Notes: generated by a model from the sequence alone, not told the origin. Counted from the stretch's first letter, positions 17,756 through 27,288 are shown. The stretch is 64,000 nucleotides of DNA from Burkholderia sp. IMCC1007 (GCF_027257875.1 NZ_JAPVQY010000007.1:179697-243696); one strand, 5' to 3'. Program-made: numbers and translations.

Positions 17756-18505
17756 ATGCACGGCCAACCATTTCTACCCGGAATTCCCGTCAATCATGTG
17801 CTTGACCGCCTCGCAAAAGCCGGAGGCAAAGAGATTGAATCCGGCAAGTTTTCGAGCCCGGAAAGCTCCGCGGCACTCGCAGTCAATTGTTTTGGCTGGT
17901 TCATTGAGCGACCTCACCAGCTGCCGCCATTGAAAGGCGTCGAGGACGCAGGCGTTCCGGAGCTGGTAGACATCGAATTTTGTGCGCGATTTCCCTGGGC
18001 GGGAGGGCGCCATCCTTGGCTCGACGCCATCGTGCAGACGCCCAGGTGTCTCATCGGAATCGAGAGCAAGCGTTTCGAGCCCTTCCGCGACGCGAAATCG
18101 GTCAGCCTGTCAGACGCCTATGATCGGCCCGTGTGGGGCGCCAATATGAAAGGTTATGAAAGGATGCGAGACCGATTGCGCTCCGGAGATGTGAGGTATG
18201 TGCACCTCGATGCCGCGCAACTGGTCAAACACGCGTTCGGTTTGGTGACCGAAGGCGGCCGACGCAACCGGGCACCCGCGTTGTTCTATGTATTCGCTGA
18301 ACCCGCGGCGCGAGGCGGTCTTGCCATCGCACCGGATAACCTCGTCCGGCACCGGGACGAAATTGCCAGCTTTGCAGAAGCGGTTGCAGGTGACGCAGTG
18401 ACGTTTCATTACGCGAGCTACAGGGAGTGGCTTGAAACCTGGTCTCTGCTTGAAAGCCAAATCGCGGCACATGGACAAGCAATCATCGATGCGTTCGAAC
18501 CATGA
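17756..18505 (+). CDS. Unknown protein with PD-(D/E)XK nuclease-like core
   Basis: I do not recognise a named family with certainty. The 249-residue protein starts MHGQPFLPGIP after a G-rich ribosome site. Residues 88-105 read PWLDAIVQTPRCLIGIESKR: an Asp at 90, then a hydrophobic strand and E103-x-K105, the spacing of a PD-(D/E)XK active site. The rest is alpha/beta, with a C-terminal half rich in helices (FHYASYREWLETWSLLESQI). It stands alone, without a methylase or specificity subunit. It could be a defence or repair nuclease. Function not established. Confidence 0.55.
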   Translation: MHGQPFLPGIPVNHVLDRLAKAGGKEIESGKFSSPESSAALAVNCFGWFIERPHQLPPLKGVEDAGVPELVDIEFCARFPWAGGRHPWLDAIVQTPRCLIGIESKRFEPFRDAKSVSLSDAYDRPVWGANMKGYERMRDRLRSGDVRYVHLDAAQLVKHAFGLVTEGGRRNRAPALFYVFAEPAARGGLAIAPDNLVRHRDEIASFAEAVAGDAVTFHYASYREWLETWSLLESQIAAHGQAIIDAFEP

Positions 18506-18807
18506 CAGGAACACGCGGAACGCATTGCATCGCCACCGCCGTTGAAATGGCGCGGGCCAAGCGCAGCCCGACGATGCAGTCACACCGCATAGGCGACAGG
18601 GGATGACGGGGGCCGACCCGTAAGCGCCGTTCGACGGCGCAGTGCTTTGACGACGGATCACGGGTCACAACAGTCGTTCCTTTCCTGCCTTGCCGTCTGC
18701 CGTGACATCGTTGTTTGTCGGGCTACAAGAACCCTTCTAGCGCGGCTTGCGAATCCGTCATGAAGACATCCGGGATTGCAGTCGAACTTGGATGCGGCGA
18801 TCCAGCT
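18506..18807. other. Gap, no gene seen
   Basis: About 300 bases between the convergent PD-(D/E)XK-like gene and the LysE remnant. No frame carries a domain, and the short overlapping frames have poor codon structure. Confidence 0.4.
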
Positions 18808-19389
18808 TCAAAGTCTGGAGATCGCTAGATGGACCGCCAAAGTTAGCATCATCGCCGCTGCGAACGCGTCGAGCATCCGCCATGCGATAGCGCGAGCGAA
18901 GAGTGATCTGCAAGACCGGGCACCGTAAGTCAGCAATAAAAACCACGTCAGCGATGCCAGCACGGCACCGACTGCGAGCGATAGACGCGAGTCGGCCGGC
19001 CGGTTTGCGATGATCGAACCGAATACCAGCACCGTGTCGATCCAGGCATAGGGATTGAGTAAAGAAACGGCCGCCGTGGCGAGCAGAGTTCGACGGAGCG
19101 ACTGACCAACCGCGGCTTCAATGTCATCGACACTCTTTCTGCGAATCGCGGAGCGCAGCGCGATCAGTCCATTGCATGCGAGATAGACGATTCCGCCAAG
19201 AAACGCGACGGATAGAAGGCTTGGGCTGCGTGACACCGCTGCAGCGAGACCTCGGGACCCGGCCGCAATCAAAAGTGCGTCACTTCCCGCGCAAACGCAC
19301 GCAATGAGCAGGGGATAAGCACTCGGACGATCGCTTACCGATGGGACGACGAGTCCGCATCCAAGGCAATGCGTATTCGGGGTCAGGAG
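18808..19389 (-). pseudogene. LysE/ArgO-family amino-acid exporter, 5'-truncated
   Basis: The open frame ends at 18808 and matches the LysE family from the second helix onward: 'SDALLIAAG', 'LGGIVYLACNGLIALRSAIR', 'AAVSLLNPYAWIDTVLVFGS' (the family's NPxA/YxxDT region) and a final helix. Going upstream the frame continues to a stop just past 19389 without an ATG, GTG or any ribosome site, and the usual first helix (GxxLGxSLIVAIGPQNA) is missing. Only TTG codons such as that at 19272 could start it. I read it as a decayed gene; a short functional version cannot be excluded. Confidence 0.7.
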
Positions 19390-19465
19390 TCACAAACAGC
19401 GGGTGCCGGTAAGGTCCTGTCGTTGATATTGCCTATCGGCGTGCAAAGTGCGGGCCGAAGGGCAA

Positions 19466-19503
19466 ACAGCCCCGGCGTGAAACATACATGAAACCGGGGC
19501 TGT
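19466..19503 (-). terminator. Rho-independent terminator of the 19512-19838 gene
   Basis: On the minus strand ACAGCCCCGG and CCGGGGCTGT pair perfectly (10 bp) around an 18-base loop, starting 8 bases after the stop codon. The following T tract is short (TTTGCC), so strength is uncertain. Confidence 0.7.
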
Positions 19504-19511
19504 CGGGTACG

Positions 19512-19838
19512 TCAATGCAGTTGTCGCTTTAGATCGGAAAGTTCCGAATGCATCGTACTTACTGCATTCATGATCTTGGCATCAAGACTGCCGGCCTGTT
19601 GGCAAGCGCGCTCTGCACGATCACCGATTCGTTCGAGATCGTCGACGCATTGCCGCATACGATCTTCATCGTTGGACGCCATGAGCTTCTTCGCCGATTT
19701 GCATTCCTTGTCCAACTCATCCACCCAGTTGATCAGGTCCTTTGGAATCGTCCTGTCGGCGTGACAGGTACGTGATGCCTCGCTCACGGTTTGCTGCAGA
19801 TGGGTAAAGCGCTTTTGGATTTCACTGGCTTGCAACAT
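19512..19838 (-). CDS. Small helical protein of unknown function
   Basis: The 108-residue, charged, all-helical protein starts MLQASEIQKRFTHLQQTVSE. A strong ribosome site (AAGGAGGAG) lies upstream and a hairpin terminator directly follows, so it is very likely expressed. It has heptad-like spacing in the C-terminal half (SLDAKIMNAVSTMHSELSDL), suggesting a coiled coil. Three Cys are spread along it. There is no signal peptide or membrane segment. I recognise no family. Confidence 0.75.
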   Translation of the reverse strand: MLQASEIQKRFTHLQQTVSEASRTCHADRTIPKDLINWVDELDKECKSAKKLMASNDEDRMRQCVDDLERIGDRAERACQQAGSLDAKIMNAVSTMHSELSDLKRQLH

Positions 19839-20403
19839 GATGAACTCCTCCTTGAACGTCGGTTCCAGATGCGCTCAGGCAGCAGATAACTCCGGCGTTG
19901 CACGTGGTATCGCCAGTCGCTCGCTTCATTCGGCCAGGCGGCAACACTGCATTGCATCAAAACTGCAACCGAGCCCGCAGAACGTGTAAATTGTAGTGTA
20001 GGCCATTACCGCAGGGAGTAGTAATCCGGGCAGGCCGCCAGGATGCGACATCGGACACGCGGTGCAACAGTTCGAGCACTTGCACGCGGGTCCTGAAGCA
20101 AGGGCACTTTATGCGCTGATGCGATTGGTCGAGGGGCTTGATCCGTCCTTTCGGGAGTGATCGCAGCCGTGGTGGTCGCGCCCATGCGAGCGCGATTGGG
20201 CAAGCCCACCCCTAATCTGTGCTCGCGCTCGCAGATCATCAGCGGACCGAGTCGACCCGTTGCTGCCGGTCGACCGCTGGAGTTCCAATGGCGGGTATCA
20301 GATCGTTACCGTCATTCCATACGTTGTAGTAAAGCTGATCGGTATCCGCTGCGGGCCACATGCCCCTGGAGGAAGATTCGAACGGGAGAAACCTTTGGCA
20401 TCG
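19839..20403. other. Gap holding a possible short coding remnant
   Basis: The only coding-like stretch is about 20041-20160 on the plus strand. It reads GCDIGHAVQQFEHLHAG and ends ALMRLVEGLDPSFRE before a TGA. It has good codon structure but no start codon and only about 40 residues. It may be the tail of a lost gene. The rest shows nothing. Confidence 0.35.
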
Positions 20404-21285
20404 CTAGTCTGCAACGCAATGGGCGCGCTCTCCTGCCCCGCGGAACCGGGCCATGTCACGCGCGGGAGACGCTCCAAAATAGCGTGCGTATTCACGGCTG
20501 AATTGACTCGGGCTTTCATATCCCACGCTAAAACCGACGCCTGCGACATCTCCTTGTTGCGCTAAAAGTCGGGCGCGAGCGGTCTGGAGGCGGATTTGCT
20601 TTTGATATTGAAGCGGGCTCATGGCGGTTGCCGCCTTGAAATGGCGGTGGAAAGATACCGGGCTCATCCCTGCCAACGCGGCCAAGCGTTCGACCCGCAC
20701 CGACTCCGAAAAGTTGGTGCGCAGCCATGTGATGGCACGGCTCACCTGCGAGAGGCGACTGTCCGCCTTGGCCATCTGACGGACCATGGGGCCACACGGG
20801 CTTTGCAGAATCCGCCAGAACACCTCGCGCCGGCTCATGGGCGCAAGGACTGCAATGTCCTCCGGCCGGTCGAGCAACCTGACCAATCTCCACATCGCAT
20901 CAAGCAAATCGGGCCCAGCGTGGTTGACTTCCACGCCGGCGGCGCCCCCCTGAGGCATCATGGGCTCGGCGATCAAGCTCGCGAGCATGCCTAAGTCCAG
21001 GTCCAGCGTGACGGCGGAGTATGGCGCCTGTGTGACCTGTCCTGTCGCTGGCAGGTCCACGGAAACGGTTACGTAGTCGCCCGGTACGATGTCGAATATC
21101 CGGGCGCCGAGCACCGTCCGCTTTGCCCCACCGAGGATCAGGGCCAGAACCGGCCGGTGGACCACGTAGGTGACCACCGAGAGATCCGTCTCGACATAAA
21201 GCGTCAGCCCGCCAACAGCGGTTTCAGTCGGGCCTTCCTGGCCATGGCGCTCGACCAGCGCGCGAAGTTCATACAAGTGGTCCAA
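20404..21285 (-). CDS. AraC-family regulator with AraC_N domain
   Basis: The 293-residue protein has the N-terminal cupin-like domain of the AraC_N type (PF06719; 'HRPVLALILGGAKRTVLGAR', 'VPGDYVTVSVDLPATGQV') and a C-terminal double HTH (about 190-285: 'RVERLAALAGMSPVSFHRHF', 'GFSVGYESPSQFSREYARYF'). I favour the TTG at 21285 as start: GGAGG sits 5 bases before it and the product then begins DHLYELRALVERHG, as in relatives. An upstream TTG at 21348 lacks a ribosome site. It is divergent from the SDR at 21435 and probably regulates it and the aldo/keto reductase. Confidence 0.87.
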   Translation of the reverse strand: MDHLYELRALVERHGQEGPTETAVGGLTLYVETDLSVVTYVVHRPVLALILGGAKRTVLGARIFDIVPGDYVTVSVDLPATGQVTQAPYSAVTLDLDLGMLASLIAEPMMPQGGAAGVEVNHAGPDLLDAMWRLVRLLDRPEDIAVLAPMSRREVFWRILQSPCGPMVRQMAKADSRLSQVSRAITWLRTNFSESVRVERLAALAGMSPVSFHRHFKAATAMSPLQYQKQIRLQTARARLLAQQGDVAGVGFSVGYESPSQFSREYARYFGASPARDMARFRGAGERAHCVAD

Positions 21286-21434
21286 GCCTGCCTCCAGACG
21301 CCTCAGAGTGCACCCGCTCCGGAAACACCAATCGATAGGATTGTGCAAGAAATTGGCGGCATCGCGCTACCGCCGCGAACGGTCCCTGCGATTCAATGGA
21401 GCGTCCCAAACGCAGAATTGAACGAGGAAACCGT

Positions 21435-22412
21435 ATGACGCATACCCCTCAAAAACCAATCGGGTCAGGCTTCGGCCCCGCCTCGACCGCCGACGAGGTC
21501 ATCCGTGGCATCAATCTTACAGGCAGGACCGTCGTGGTAACCGGTGGCGCTTCAGGTATCGGAATCGAGACCGTTCGCGCATTCCGTTCCGCAGGCGCCG
21601 GGGTCATCGTGCCGGCCCGCGATACAGCCAAGGCCAAAGCAGCCCTCGCGACCATGCCTGACGTCATCGTTGAAGCTATGGACCTGCTGGAGCCTACAGC
21701 GATCGACCGATTCGCCAGTCGCGTTCTGTCGCTGACGGACAAGCTGGACATTCTTGTCAACAATGCTGGAGTCATGGCCGCACCGCTGACACGCGATGCG
21801 CGCGGCTACGAAATGCAGTTCGCGGCCAATCACCTCGGCCATTTCCAACTCACTTGCCGGCTATGGCCCGCACTCGTGCGTGCGGAGGGGGCTCGCGTCG
21901 TAGCGCTCAGCTCCTACGGACATCGCCGCGCCGGCATCGATTTTCGCGACCCTCATTTCGAGCGGCGTGAATACAACCGATGGGCAGCCTACGGCCAGGC
22001 CAAAACCGCGAACGCCTTGTTCGCCGTCGCGCTGGATTCAATCGGCCGCCACTGGAACGTGCGCGCATTCGCCGTCCATCCCGGTGGCATTGCCACCCCG
22101 CTAGCGCGCCACATGCTGCCCTCCGAGATCGAGGCGAGCCAGATCTTCGATGCGGAGGGCAAGCCGGTCATTGATCCGGAAAACAACAAGAAGACGCCCG
22201 AGCAGGGGGCCGCCACCTCGGTGTGGTGCGCGACGAGCCCCCAGCTAGCCGGCATGGGCGGCGTCTACTGCGCCGATTGCGACATCGCCATCGCGCTTCC
22301 CAGCGACGGGAGCGCTGAAATGCACGGCGTCACTCCCCGTGCCATCGACCCCATCTCCGCCGGCCGCTTGTGGCAGCTCAGCGAACAGCTAACGGGCGCG
22401 ACGCTGGATTGA
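21435..22412 (+). CDS. SDR-family oxidoreductase (retinol-dehydrogenase-like)
   Basis: The 325-residue protein has an N-terminal extension, then '[20 protein letters not shown]' (cofactor loop), 'ILVNNAGVMAAPL', the catalytic 'VVALSSYGHRRAG' with Ser and 'YGQAKTANALFA' with the Tyr-x-x-x-Lys pair. The length and the NHLGHFQL segment place it with WWOX/retinol-dehydrogenase-like SDRs. GAGG lies upstream of the ATG at 21435. Substrate is unknown. The aldo/keto reductase follows after 75 bp on the same strand. Confidence 0.9.
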   Translation: MTHTPQKPIGSGFGPASTADEVIRGINLTGRTVVVTGGASGIGIETVRAFRSAGAGVIVPARDTAKAKAALATMPDVIVEAMDLLEPTAIDRFASRVLSLTDKLDILVNNAGVMAAPLTRDARGYEMQFAANHLGHFQLTCRLWPALVRAEGARVVALSSYGHRRAGIDFRDPHFERREYNRWAAYGQAKTANALFAVALDSIGRHWNVRAFAVHPGGIATPLARHMLPSEIEASQIFDAEGKPVIDPENNKKTPEQGAATSVWCATSPQLAGMGGVYCADCDIAIALPSDGSAEMHGVTPRAIDPISAGRLWQLSEQLTGATLD

Positions 22413-22487
22413 GCAAATCGATGCGACTCGGGACAACCAGTCGCGCTTATCACCAACCACTATGGCAACTTAGCCAGGAGAAAAAAC

Positions 22488-23489
22488 ATGCGAACAGTAT
22501 CACTCGGGAGCCAAGGCATGGCGGTTAGCGCGCAAGGCCTTGGATGCATGGGAATGAGCACCACCTACGGGCCTAGCGACGAGCAGGAAGGCCTTGCAAC
22601 CCTCACGCGAGCCCTCGACCTCGGTGTGACGTTCTTTGATACGGCGGAGGTCTACGGCCCATTCATGAACGAGGAGCTTCTCGGCAAGGCCTTTATAGGC
22701 AAGCGCGACAAGGTCATCCTGTCGACCAAGGCAGGATTCCGCTTCACCGAGCACGGCAAGATCGCCATGGAAGGTGAGAAGCCCTTGGTCACGGGCGATC
22801 CGTCGCATATCCGACAGTCGATCGAAGGATCGCTGCGTCGCCTGAGGACCGACGTCATCGACCTCGTCTACCTGCATCGCATCGATCCAGCAACGCCGAT
22901 CGAAGTGACGATCGGCGCGCTGGCCGACCTCGTGCACGAAGGCAAGATCCGCTACCTCGGCCTTTCGGAGGCATCGGCAAAGACGATCCGGAAAGCCCAC
23001 GCGGTTCATCCGCTCACGGCCGTCCAAATGGAATATTCCCTGTTCGAGCGTGGCGTCGAGCACAACGATGTGCTGGCGACCGTCCGAGAGCTGGGAATCG
23101 GTTTTGTCTCCTACTCGCCGCTCGGCCGTGGCTTCTTGACCGGTGCGCTGAAGAATCTGGATAACCTGCACCCGACCGACTTCCGCCGGTTCGATCCACG
23201 CTTCCTGGGAGAGAACCTCCAGTCCAATCTACTGTTGGTCGACCGCATCACCGAGCTCGCTGAAGCAAAGGGCGTCATGCCGTCGCAGCTCGCCCTTGCG
23301 TGGGTGACGAGTACCGGAACGGTGCCCATTCCGGGAACGCGACGCATCAGGTATCTCGAAGAGAACGTCGGCGCAGTCGCTATCACGCTGACCCAGGAGG
23401 AGATGAACGCCTTGGATGCAGCCGCTCCGTTCGGCGCTGCAGCTGGCGAGCGCTATTCGTCCGGAATGATGGCTACACTCGGTCACTAG
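22488..23489 (+). CDS. Aldo/keto reductase (AKR13-like)
   Basis: The 333-residue TIM-barrel oxidoreductase carries the catalytic tetrad: Asp and Tyr in 'FFDTAEVYGPFMNEELLGKA', Lys in 'VILSTKAGF' and His in 'DLVYLHRID'. The NADP-binding C-terminal region is 'TVPIPGTRRIRYLEENVGA'. It starts MRTVSLGSQGMAVSAQGLGC, with AGGAG 9 bases upstream. It would reduce aldehydes or ketones with NADPH in the cytosol. Co-location with an SDR and an AraC regulator suggests a carbonyl or xenobiotic detoxification cassette. Confidence 0.92.
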   Translation: MRTVSLGSQGMAVSAQGLGCMGMSTTYGPSDEQEGLATLTRALDLGVTFFDTAEVYGPFMNEELLGKAFIGKRDKVILSTKAGFRFTEHGKIAMEGEKPLVTGDPSHIRQSIEGSLRRLRTDVIDLVYLHRIDPATPIEVTIGALADLVHEGKIRYLGLSEASAKTIRKAHAVHPLTAVQMEYSLFERGVEHNDVLATVRELGIGFVSYSPLGRGFLTGALKNLDNLHPTDFRRFDPRFLGENLQSNLLLVDRITELAEAKGVMPSQLALAWVTSTGTVPIPGTRRIRYLEENVGAVAITLTQEEMNALDAAAPFGAAAGERYSSGMMATLGH

Positions 23490-23865
23490 GACACCCCATC
23501 AATCAGGCGCAAAGCCGTGTCGAAGGAGTTCAGTTCGTCGCGTCGCACCGCCCCTTAGCGCTCTGGCGCTCGGGGCCGCCGTAGCGTAGCTGGTTGTTAT
23601 CGGGTGTTTGTCTTACGTGTAACGGCTCGTACCGGATTGTTGACCTGATTCAAGAATATCCAAACAGGTACAGTGACGGTGACTGCGCAATTCACCTTGC
23701 ACCGCTTGTATGACACACCCGCATCGTCATCTTGCGTCCTGCAATCGTGACGGGTTTGTGTTCGTTTCGATTGAGCTTGCAACCCTTTACGGATCGACTA
23801 ACATTTGGCGAAGGCACACTCGTCCAGCCGTTCGTCCGTTAGCCGAATCGACCAGGGAGAAGAAA
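23490..23865. other. Intergenic region with a small hairpin
   Basis: A hairpin (AGCGC, loop TCTG, GCGCT, with CCCC/GGGG beyond a mismatch) occurs near 23552-23576 and could end the aldo/keto reductase transcript, but no T tract follows. The rest is somewhat AT-richer and probably holds the promoter of the next gene. Confidence 0.4.
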
Positions 23866-24918
23866 ATGCCACAAGAGATTGACTCACGTCGGCGTGGCTT
23901 CGCGTGCATGGCGGCCGGTGCGCTCGTTGCGGCGCAATTCGAAGTACTGCGATCCGCCCAGGCCCAGAATCCATCTTCGAAAACCCCATCGATTCCGCGA
24001 ATCCACCCGGGCGCTCACACGTCGTTCACGTCGATCAAGCAGGTGAATGCGGGGCTCCTAAACATTGGCTACGCCGAGGTCGGTCCGGCGGACGGGCCAC
24101 CCGTCATGCTTCTGCATGGCTGGCCGTATGACATACACAGCTTCGTCGACGTTGCACCGGCGCTCGGCGCGAGGGGATACCGGGTGATCGTCCCTTATCT
24201 GCGCGGTTACGGCACGACGTCCTTCCTGTCGGACCAGACCATGCGCAACGGTCAGCCAACGGCCGTCGCGCTCGACATCATCGCGCTGATGGATGCACTC
24301 AGCATCCAGAAGGCTGTCTTTGGCGCGTTCGACTGGGGCGCGCGTACCGCCGACATAATCGCAGTGCTGTGGCCGGAACGATGCAAGGCACTTGTTTCGG
24401 TGAGCGGCTACCTGATCGGCAATCAGGAGGCGGGAAAGAAGCCGCTGCCACCGGAGGGCGAGTTGCAGTGGTGGTATCAGTTCTATTTCGCAACGGATCG
24501 CGGGCGCGCGGGCTATGAGAAATACACACACGACTTCATCAAGCTCATCTGGAAGCAAGCCTCTCCGAAATGGAACTTTGACGACGCCACCTTCGAGCGA
24601 AGCGCACCGGCTTTCAAAAACCCCGACCACGTCGCGATCACGATTCACAACTATCGCTGGCGACAAGGTCTCGCCACGGGCGAGGCGAAATACGACGAAT
24701 ACGAGCAGCGGCTTGCGTCGGCGCCGCCAATCACCGTTCCCAGCATCACGATGGAGGGCGATGCCAACGGCGCCTTTCATGTGCCGCCGGGCGTCTACGC
24801 GCCGAAGTTCACGGGCAAATATGAACATCGCACGCTCACCGGCGGCATTGGCCACAATCTCCCGCAGGAGGCGCCGCGAGCGTTTGCGCAGGCGGTGATC
24901 GACGTCGACAGATTTTGA
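23866..24918 (+). CDS. Tat-exported epoxide-hydrolase-like alpha/beta hydrolase
   Basis: The 350-residue protein starts MPQEIDSRRRGFACMAAGAL, a twin-arginine type leader, with cleavage likely near AQAQ (residue 34). The hydrolase core shows the oxyanion loop HGWP (84-87), 'YLRGYGTT' and the nucleophile elbow GAFDWGA with Asp 156. Asp rather than Ser is typical of epoxide hydrolases and haloalkane dehalogenases. A catalytic-type His lies in GGIGHNLP near the C-terminus. It would act in the periplasm on an epoxide or halide. GGGAGA precedes the ATG. It stands alone, convergent with the MFS gene. Confidence 0.85.
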   Translation: MPQEIDSRRRGFACMAAGALVAAQFEVLRSAQAQNPSSKTPSIPRIHPGAHTSFTSIKQVNAGLLNIGYAEVGPADGPPVMLLHGWPYDIHSFVDVAPALGARGYRVIVPYLRGYGTTSFLSDQTMRNGQPTAVALDIIALMDALSIQKAVFGAFDWGARTADIIAVLWPERCKALVSVSGYLIGNQEAGKKPLPPEGELQWWYQFYFATDRGRAGYEKYTHDFIKLIWKQASPKWNFDDATFERSAPAFKNPDHVAITIHNYRWRQGLATGEAKYDEYEQRLASAPPITVPSITMEGDANGAFHVPPGVYAPKFTGKYEHRTLTGGIGHNLPQEAPRAFAQAVIDVDRF

Positions 24919-24926
24919 CCCGGAAG

Positions 24927-24957
24927 ACCGACGCCCGCCCTGAAGGCGGGCGTCGGT
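24927..24957. terminator. Strong bidirectional hairpin between convergent genes
   Basis: ACCGACGCCCGCC and GGCGGGCGTCGGT pair perfectly (13 bp) around loop CTGAA, 8 bases after the hydrolase stop and before the end of the minus-strand MFS gene. There is no T tract, so it may act as a transcript-end stabiliser. Confidence 0.65.
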
Positions 24958-25051
24958 ACACGTTTGCGGCTATCCTCGGCTACCTTTCGGGCGCGAGCCA
25001 ATCGATTCGGCGATGAATTGCGATTTGCGATGCGGCCATACCGCGATGCGC

Positions 25052-26215
25052 CTACTGTGCGCGCATCGATACCGGCCTGTCTTGCAGGATCGCAAGCATC
25101 AGCGCCGCGAGGCCGCACACCGCAATGAGCGTCAGCAACGCGGCCCTGCCGATATTGACCAGCACCCAGCCGCCGATCGACGGGAAGCCAAACACGCCGA
25201 TGAAATACGATGTGACGAACCACGTCAACGCGGCGCGACGGTGCATGTCTGCGGAATCGTTGACCGCCTGCGCCTGAATGACCGGATACACGAGACCGTA
25301 CCCCGCGCCAAGCAATACCGCAGCCGCAGACTGAAACGATACGTGGTACGGCACGCCGAACATCGCGACGATGCCGAGCACCATCATCACGAGCAATCCC
25401 TTTGTCGCAACTTCCGGGCGCATGCTAACGACAAATCGCGAAAGCACCCAGCGGGCCGCGACCACCGTTATCGTGTACAGACTGAAGAAGGTGCCTGCGC
25501 GGGCCTGAGTGCCTTGCACGAGAGACATCTGGAACGTCATCAAGCCTGAGAACACGCAGGCGCCGAGCGCGATCATCGCAATCGGAAACATCGCACGGGT
25601 ACGGGCGATTGCGCCAATGTCGCGCAGCCATCGTTCTCGCGCGGGAGATACGGGCAAGTGCGGAGAAAGTCGGCCGAATATCTCGAGTGTCAGCGACGCG
25701 ATCACGCACAGTCCTCCAATGACATAGAGCGCGCCGCTAATCGACCAGTGCAGCGAGCGAATGGCGAAAGCGGCAAGCGCCGGACTTGCGCCAATACCCG
25801 CCATTTGAATTGTCGAAAAACGGAAAAACCACAATCCGCGATCCCTGTTGCTCGTTCGTTCGGCGAGCGACATTGGTGCGGCAAGATGGAACGTACCCCA
25901 GCCGAATCCGACGAGGAACCCGGGCAAAAGACCGACGATGCCTGCACGCCCGACGAGCGCAAACCCCGCGACGCCGGCACCGACACAGAGCGCCGCAATG
26001 GCGCTCATCCGCGTGGCGCCGATATGCTGCGAGAACCAGCCGACGAGCGGCACGCCGATAAACGTACCGCCCATCGCTCCGGCGAGGGCCACACCGGTAT
26101 CGAGATCGCTTCCGCCGATCGACCCGAAGCGCATCGACAGCAAAAAGGTCGCCCCGTATCCACCTGCGGTAAGCAGGGTACCAACGAGAAAGAGCAACGC
26201 ACTGTGTGGGCGCAT
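25052..26215 (-). CDS. MFS transporter
   Basis: The 387-residue, 12-helix protein starts MRPHSALLFLVGTLLTAGGY. Membrane helices follow throughout ('GATFLLSMRFGSIGG', 'GFLVGFGWGTFHLAAPMS', 'AAAVLLGAGYGLVYPVIQAQ', 'WFVTSYFIGVFGFPSIGGWV'). The pattern resembles small YfcJ-like/Bcr-type MFS carriers. I recognise no substrate-specific motif. A long upstream frame extension is ignored because it has no membrane or domain content. A candidate operator lies about 300 bp upstream (26509-26529). Confidence 0.82.
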   Translation of the reverse strand: MRPHSALLFLVGTLLTAGGYGATFLLSMRFGSIGGSDLDTGVALAGAMGGTFIGVPLVGWFSQHIGATRMSAIAALCVGAGVAGFALVGRAGIVGLLPGFLVGFGWGTFHLAAPMSLAERTSNRDRGLWFFRFSTIQMAGIGASPALAAFAIRSLHWSISGALYVIGGLCVIASLTLEIFGRLSPHLPVSPARERWLRDIGAIARTRAMFPIAMIALGACVFSGLMTFQMSLVQGTQARAGTFFSLYTITVVAARWVLSRFVVSMRPEVATKGLLVMMVLGIVAMFGVPYHVSFQSAAAVLLGAGYGLVYPVIQAQAVNDSADMHRRAALTWFVTSYFIGVFGFPSIGGWVLVNIGRAALLTLIAVCGLAALMLAILQDRPVSMRAQ

Positions 26216-26508
26216 GGCCTGAATCCGAGGGTACTGGTGGTACTGGTGTGCCAGTGACGGCCAGTGATCGCCAATAAAGTACCCAGGCCGAGTTGGGCTC
26301 CCCCGGATTTCTGGGTACGAAGCCGTTCGCGTGACAGGCACAACTGCCTGTCGGCTCCGCCCGGCCCGCAAAGGACGCATGCGGAGTGTTGGGCACTTTA
26401 ACTCATCATGTCGCGCGGGGCGGTTTGCTTCCAACCTTGTTCCCCGAAACAAACGGATCGCCCCGGGAGTGCCCACCCTGCAATTTGCCGTAGTTGTCGG
26501 ATTTGCAA

Positions 26509-26529
26509 TATTGGAACTTTGGTCCAATA
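26509..26529. promoter_or_regulatory. Inverted repeat upstream of the MFS gene
   Basis: TATTGGA, 7-base spacer, TCCAATA: perfect 7-base arms. The 15 bases TTGGAACTTTGGTCC within it differ at one position from the sequence in front of the fucose operon (39384). It lies in a 500-base gap (26216-26717) with no recognised gene. Confidence 0.45.
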
Positions 26530-26717
26530 CGAGTTCGGGAGCACGAGACTGCGTCCTGATCTCAGCGACTGCTTCTAAAACAGTAGCCGACACCTGAACG
26601 TCTGGAGGACGATGCGAGTGAATGCCCCTTCCTGGCCGGCTGCCGCCTGACGCGGCCGGCTGTATCCGCCCCCTAACACCCGTTGCTACTTGCAAGCGCG
26701 GGCCCTCGCCGACCGGC

Positions 26718-27146
26718 TCAGCCGTGAGCCCGTGAAGCGAGGGTGTCGGACGGAGGACCTCGTCGGGCTTTACGGCGCGTCAAAAGCCAGAAGACATACG
26801 CGGTCGAAGCGCCGGCAATCCATACGGGGAGAACGGAAATTGTCCATTCCGTCTGCCAGAAGGGAAGGCTCAGCGCTGGCAGTGAACTGGCAACCAATAG
26901 ATAGCGGATTTGGTACCGGTTCATCCACTGAAGAATGGCTGCCAGCGGCAGCCCGTAAAACCAAGTGAAGACATAACCAACGGCCGTGCTGTTGATCGAG
27001 ACGCCGATGAGTGACTGAAGCGGCGGCAGGCCCCACACCGAAGGGTAAAACCACTCATGCAGCACGAAGAACAGCCATCCGCTCGTGAACGGAATAATCA
27101 GTGGGGCGACAGCTGCAGCAACGAGATTGGCTAGAACATTCTTCAC
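26718..27146 (-). CDS. Small integral membrane protein, unknown
   Basis: The 142-residue protein has four predicted hydrophobic helices ('VAAAVAPLIIPFTSGWLFFV', 'INSTAVGYVFTWFYGLPLAA', 'YLLVASSLPALSLPF', 'VLPVWIAGASTAYVFWLL') and a basic cytosolic tail (LTRRKARRG). I start it at the GTG at 27146 (KNVLANLV), because the longer upstream frame has the composition of a shadow of the gene at 27289. No named family is recognised. Confidence 0.6.
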   Translation of the reverse strand: MKNVLANLVAAAVAPLIIPFTSGWLFFVLHEWFYPSVWGLPPLQSLIGVSINSTAVGYVFTWFYGLPLAAILQWMNRYQIRYLLVASSLPALSLPFWQTEWTISVLPVWIAGASTAYVFWLLTRRKARRGPPSDTLASRAHG

Positions 27147-27288
27147 GATCTTCGTCCGGTGATGAGCCGTTGCACGCCGAGGACGGGGTGTCAGAGCCCA
27201 ACGGCCACCCGTTTCCGACGATCCGAAAGCGTGGCTTTCCCTTGGCGGATCGGTTGCAGCGACTCGCGACTCCAACGACAAGCAATGC

